From Candidatus Poribacteria bacterium (GTDB lineage Bacteria; Poribacteria; DTPJ01), in assembly GCA_011334435.1 (NCBI GenBank), contig DTPJ01000497.1, forward strand, positions 1 to 9,029: DNA of 9,029 nt. Direction: 5' to 3'. Positions 6,088 through 9,029 of this stretch are shown piece by piece (the stretch's first letter is position 1; each line of letters starts with the position of its first letter). Both the position numbers and the translations under genes were made by a program. The notes beneath the pieces are model-generated. The model made no database searches. It was not told where the DNA came from and saw nothing but the letters and a program-made list of their open reading frames with translations.

Positions 6088-6153
6088 TGTGCTACCCCTT
6101 GCCTTTAGGCCCTGTGGTGACTTTTATAGTTGCTACAGGGCTGTAAATTTTTT
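6088..6153 (+). ncRNA. Candidate small RNA of about 64 nt, antisense-facing, sigma54-driven
   Basis: Predicted from a promoter and a terminator that enclose only about 65 bases. The 5' part (6088-6103) is a pyrimidine-rich single-stranded tail containing GCTACCCCTTGCC; the rest is a terminator hairpin. CCCCUU is complementary to purine-rich Shine-Dalgarno sequences, as in seeds of trans-acting small RNAs. The hairpin includes three internal G.U pairs that exist only in plus-strand RNA, supporting transcription in this direction. No open reading frame of useful size fits. It is not a family I recognise. The last bases overlap the stop codon of the convergent kinase gene, so read-through would make antisense to that mRNA. 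Confidence 0.5.
6104..6153 (+). terminator. Intrinsic terminator of the small RNA
   Basis: A 14-bp stem pairs 6109-6122 with 6128-6141 around a five-base loop (6123-6127), using G.U pairs at 6116/6134, 6118/6132 and 6119/6131. It can be extended by a G.U pair (6108/6142) and, across a small internal loop, by TTT (6104-6106) with AAA (6145-6147), so the T6 tract at 6148-6153 follows directly. In minus-strand RNA only the outer seven pairs form without mismatch and no T tract follows, so this mainly stops plus-strand transcription. Confidence 0.65.
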
Positions 6154-8068
6154 AAAGCACTTCCGCATTATCCGCTGTTATGTTCAAGACCACTCCATCT
6201 TTGTAATAATTTGCTGGGATAAACATCATCTCGCCGCTGATTTTGCCTTCTTTGTGTAATATGTTTATCTTTCTTTGAACAGATTCGGCAAAGTCTAAAT
6301 CTGCTTTATCCATTCCAGATTTTGTAGCTTGCTTTTTATGGACGATCTCTTTGATTCTATGTTTGACATCATCAAAATCATCACCGAAAGCGGATTTTAG
6401 GGAAGAATCGTTTTCAAACCAGTTTAATTCTTCCAATTCACGAGATTCATAATATTGTTGGGTTATGGCATTTTTAAGTTCATTAATGACATTTTCATTT
6501 TTTTCAACTATGGCTAACACGTTTCCGCCAAAACCTGCACCAGTCAGAGATGCACCAACTGATCCATCTACACTTTTGACTATATCAACGATCATATCAA
6601 GCTCAAAGCTACTTGCGTCATAGTCCCCAGGCTGATTTGTCAGTTGTGCTTTTTGCCTTCTGACAATGTCATCGCTTTTAATATCCTCAATTAGCCTATC
6701 AAGATATCCATCGGTCACTTTATTTATCACAAAATTTTTAGGCTTGCCATTGCCGTCAAACCTGAACATTCTGTCGCCGTCATGCCCGATATACATCAAT
6801 TCGCCTGCTTTTCTGATCTCGCCATTTTTTATCAACTCAGCAAATGCCCTGCTTCTCTCTGATTCTGCTATGCCCCATAACGCCGGACCGCGGACATCAA
6901 CAGATTCTGGATATTTTTTCAACTGACCGAAGAATCTATCAAGCCTTTTCTCTAAATCTGCGATTGAATAACGTCTCCTCAGATCATTTATTGATACGCG
7001 TTCTGGGAGTTTTCTCAGGAGTTCATATATTTTATCACAACCGATCAATTCTGGCGTTATCTGTCCTAAAAAGTTGATTTGATCTAATATACTATTAGAG
7101 AAACCCATATCCTTTAAGACATCTTTTATAAGGATCATAGCTATGTTATATGCAAACATAGTCTGATTGTATGCAAAAAGCCTTTCAGCTGATTTAGTTG
7201 ATGTTTTATATGAGTTTATAATGACGACTTGATGATCCTCTGGAAAAGCGATATATTCTGGCTCTATCTCATCAACAGTTAGAAATACACTGTGAAGTAT
7301 ATGTCCTCGCTTGCCAAAGATCATCGCCCCGTGATCGCCAAAACCGCCCCTTGTTCCGACATACCATTCGCCCTGCCCAAGACATATAACCGATTCTCGC
7401 CGATCCATCGCCAAATCATTAACTGCCATAAACGCTAAACCAGATGATACAACCAAAGTTGATGATGATGCCATTCCATTACCTCTTGGCACATCTCCAT
7501 AGGCAACGATGTTCATACCTTTCAATTTTCTATCGGGAAAGCTATCTTGGATTTTTAAGACCGACGCTTTAATGTAGTTAGCCCAATCACCACGGTTTGC
7601 TTCTATGGATTCTCTGACCGTCTTGCTGTCTATATAGTCAATCCACGTTCCCCAATTTCCATTTTCAATCTCTTTTGATATGCTAAATTGTCTTTTGCCA
7701 AACTTTTTGTCTTCAACGTTATTCATTTCAACAACATCGTCATTACGCTTGCCTGCTACTATGACCATTGTCCGAGCATGCGTTAGATAGTTAGGAGTTG
7801 CATGCTGCATTTCGGAGTGCATACCACGGAGGTTTATCCTGCATGGTGTCCTTGTTACTAAGACTTCACTGTCCATGCCATAAATATTTCCATAACGTTC
7901 AAGAGCAGAAGCGATGATTGATTTTCTGCCATCTATAACGTTCTGATCTTCTCCATATATCTCATAGAGATGCTTTATCAATGGGCTTTTTTCATCTCTT
8001 AATTCTTTTAGCCAATCAGTTACTTTCATAAAACGTGGTGATTTTGGGACTGACTCTATTTTTTGCAT
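6152..8068 (-). CDS. Galactokinase-like GHMP sugar kinase with altered sugar-binding motif and insertions
   Basis: A 638-residue ATP-dependent kinase expected to phosphorylate a sugar at C1 in the cytoplasm. GHMP motifs are seen in order: RINLRGMH (77-84) matching galactokinase motif 1, GDVPRGNGMASSS (191-203) as the phosphate-binding loop, GGFGDHG (D245) at the place of the catalytic Asp, and GASLTGAGFGG (505-515) as motif 3. Galactokinase-type segments SERSRAF (402-408) and SSFELD (486-491) add support. In place of the usual GEHTD, it has GMHSE: the Glu is Met83 and the Asp is Glu86, so the sugar may not be plain galactose. It is much longer than the usual 350-450 residues, with an N-terminal extension of about 70, an insertion around 430-480, and some 80 charged residues (540-612) before a C-terminal FIPANYYKDG strand. 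GGAGG at 8075-8079, six bases before ATG, fixes the start. It follows the GH2 gene by 16 bases, so the two form an operon. Confidence 0.85.
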   Translation of the reverse strand: MQKIESVPKSPRFMKVTDWLKELRDEKSPLIKHLYEIYGEDQNVIDGRKSIIASALERYGNIYGMDSEVLVTRTPCRINLRGMHSEMQHATPNYLTHARTMVIVAGKRNDDVVEMNNVEDKKFGKRQFSISKEIENGNWGTWIDYIDSKTVRESIEANRGDWANYIKASVLKIQDSFPDRKLKGMNIVAYGDVPRGNGMASSSTLVVSSGLAFMAVNDLAMDRRESVICLGQGEWYVGTRGGFGDHGAMIFGKRGHILHSVFLTVDEIEPEYIAFPEDHQVVIINSYKTSTKSAERLFAYNQTMFAYNIAMILIKDVLKDMGFSNSILDQINFLGQITPELIGCDKIYELLRKLPERVSINDLRRRYSIADLEKRLDRFFGQLKKYPESVDVRGPALWGIAESERSRAFAELIKNGEIRKAGELMYIGHDGDRMFRFDGNGKPKNFVINKVTDGYLDRLIEDIKSDDIVRRQKAQLTNQPGDYDASSFELDMIVDIVKSVDGSVGASLTGAGFGGNVLAIVEKNENVINELKNAITQQYYESRELEELNWFENDSSLKSAFGDDFDDVKHRIKEIVHKKQATKSGMDKADLDFAESVQRKINILHKEGKISGEMMFIPANYYKDGVVLNITADNAEVL

Positions 8069-8084
8069 TTATCGCCTCCAATGT

Positions 8085-9029
8085 TTACTTTTCAATAGCC
8101 GCTTTTTGAGTGTTTATCTTTCTGATCTTTTCTGGATCAAACTTAGGCTTTCGGTCATAATAGTAGATGCCGTTGACCTCTTGTTCAATATCATAAAGCT
8201 GAGTGTAACAAAAAGCACACATTTTCGGATGGTTCAATAACGTTTCTGTTAGTTTTCTATATCTTTCAATGTATTCTTCTTCACTTTTTGGTCGTCCAGC
8301 AACTCCGCCATATCCCCAGCCTTTTTCATCTTTTTGATTTGGATTCCACCATATCCCGCCATATTCGCTTACCCAATATGGTTGCCCTTTATAAGGAGCG
8401 TCTCTATCAGGTGAGTTTTGCCATGCTTTGCCCCCTTCTGCTAATGGTCGGAACGCATTGGCGAATGTCTCGGGATTTTGATCGTAGTTATGGACGTCAT
8501 ATAGATCGGTCTCTACATGGACATATCCGCTTGTATCAATAGTAGGTCTGGTATGATCGTAAGCCTTTGTAACTCTATATATAAGTCGCAGAAGCTCTGG
8601 ATTTTGGTTTCCCGGAGTTTCATTAAAAGGACACCAGCCGACTATTGAAGGGTGATTATAATCTCTGTCAAGCACTTCAAGCCAATTAGACATCATTTGT
8701 TCAAGAGTTTCTTTTGCTGAATGGTTTAACCCCCAATTTGGATATTCTCCCCAGACGAGATAACCCATCTTATCCGCCCAATACAAGAAACGAGGTTCAA
8801 ATACCTTTTGATGAAGCCTTGCCCCGTTGAAGCCGACGTCCATAGCTAATTTAATATCGTTTTTCAATGCGTCATCATTAGGGGCAGTGTAAATTCCATC
8901 AGGATAAAAGCCTTGATCAAGCACAAGCCTTTGAAATACGGGTCTTCCGTTTAGCAAAATAGCTGGATTTTCAATCTTGATTGAACGCATGCCGAAATAT
9001 GAATCAACACGATCAATAACGATGACGTC
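8085..9029 (-). CDS. GH2 beta-glycosidase, catalytic domain (N-terminus outside window)
   Basis: The frame is open through the right edge, giving 314 C-terminal residues; the first internal Met at 8990 is not the start because the reading continues upstream as VDSYFGMRSI, a typical GH2 linker. The visible part is the TIM barrel: LNGRPVFQRLVLDQGFYPDG, GFNGARLHQKVFEPRFLYWADKMGYLVWGE, DYNHPSIVGWCPFNE with the acid/base Glu (codon at 8619-8621), and YWVSEYGG with the nucleophile Glu (8364-8366). Both catalytic residues are present. RLHQK replaces the RTSHYP of classic LacZ-type enzymes, so it belongs to a different GH2 branch. The substrate is a beta-linked sugar, perhaps galactose given the kinase downstream, but beta-glucuronidase or hexosaminidase-like activity is possible. 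The N-terminal sandwich domains and any signal peptide are out of view. Confidence 0.88.
   Translation of the reverse strand, partial: DVIVIDRVDSYFGMRSIKIENPAILLNGRPVFQRLVLDQGFYPDGIYTAPNDDALKNDIKLAMDVGFNGARLHQKVFEPRFLYWADKMGYLVWGEYPNWGLNHSAKETLEQMMSNWLEVLDRDYNHPSIVGWCPFNETPGNQNPELLRLIYRVTKAYDHTRPTIDTSGYVHVETDLYDVHNYDQNPETFANAFRPLAEGGKAWQNSPDRDAPYKGQPYWVSEYGGIWWNPNQKDEKGWGYGGVAGRPKSEEEYIERYRKLTETLLNHPKMCAFCYTQLYDIEQEVNGIYYYDRKPKFDPEKIRKINTQKAAIEK

Noticed and set aside
6109..6141. The 6109-6141 hairpin as terminator of the kinase operon
   Set aside because: In minus-strand RNA the inner wobble pairs become mismatches, and the bases after the stem are purine-rich with no T tract; it fits the plus strand much better. 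It may still hinder read-through slightly.
6088..6151. A known riboswitch, such as a cyclic-di-GMP aptamer, because of ACAGGGC and neighbouring short motifs
   Set aside because: The required second helix, conserved core and tetraloop contacts are missing, and no gene follows on that strand to be controlled.
1..9029. CRISPR arrays, tRNA or rRNA genes, insertion sequences
   Set aside because: No repeat-spacer arrays, cloverleaf or rRNA-like segments, transposase frames or terminal inverted repeats were seen on either strand.

Overview
The window looks like part of a glycan-degradation locus from an AT-rich, probably Gram-negative and probably uncultured bacterium. The genes have Shine-Dalgarno sites and bacterial start codons, and the two small secreted proteins carry Sec signal peptides. 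The mix of sialidase, GH2 enzyme, galactokinase-like kinase and secreted lectin-fold proteins recalls glycan specialists such as Poribacteria or PVC-related lineages. That placement is only an impression: there is no rRNA or other marker in the window.

Layout. Plus strand, left edge: the last codons of an unrecognised gene (to 116), then a GH33 sialidase (149-1213). Just behind the sialidase is an orphan ribosome-binding site that opens only a four-codon frame. Minus strand: two tandem paralogous secreted beta-sandwich proteins (2744-2025 and 2023-1298), with a clear sigma70-type promoter (TTGATT-17-TATAAT) and twin palindromes upstream. Upstream of these, also on the minus strand, is a large protein (5788 or 5695 down to 2879) that resembles a retaining glycoside hydrolase, tentatively of the GH101/GH129 type. 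Further upstream on the minus strand is a two-gene operon cut by the right edge: a GH2 beta-glycosidase (9029-8085) followed 16 bases later by a galactokinase-like GHMP kinase (8068-6152).

The gap between the kinase and the large hydrolase (5807-6151) is the most unusual part. On the plus strand, opposite to both flanking genes, it holds a full match to the sigma54 promoter consensus (TGGCAC-N5-TTGCT), overlapping a TATAAT box. About 11 bases beyond it begins a very short transcription unit. It ends in a G.U-containing hairpin with a T6 tract that runs into the kinase stop codon. I read this as an undescribed small RNA of about 64 nt. Two near-identical 17-bp dyads, 55 bp apart, lie upstream.

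How the genes may work together (inference): the sialidase removes terminal sialic acid, the GH2 enzyme removes a beta-linked sugar such as galactose, and the large hydrolase attacks the glycan core. The kinase phosphorylates a released sugar, and the lectin-fold proteins act outside the cytoplasm. The set is compatible with use of mucin-type or other sialylated glycans, but no substrate can be proved from sequence.
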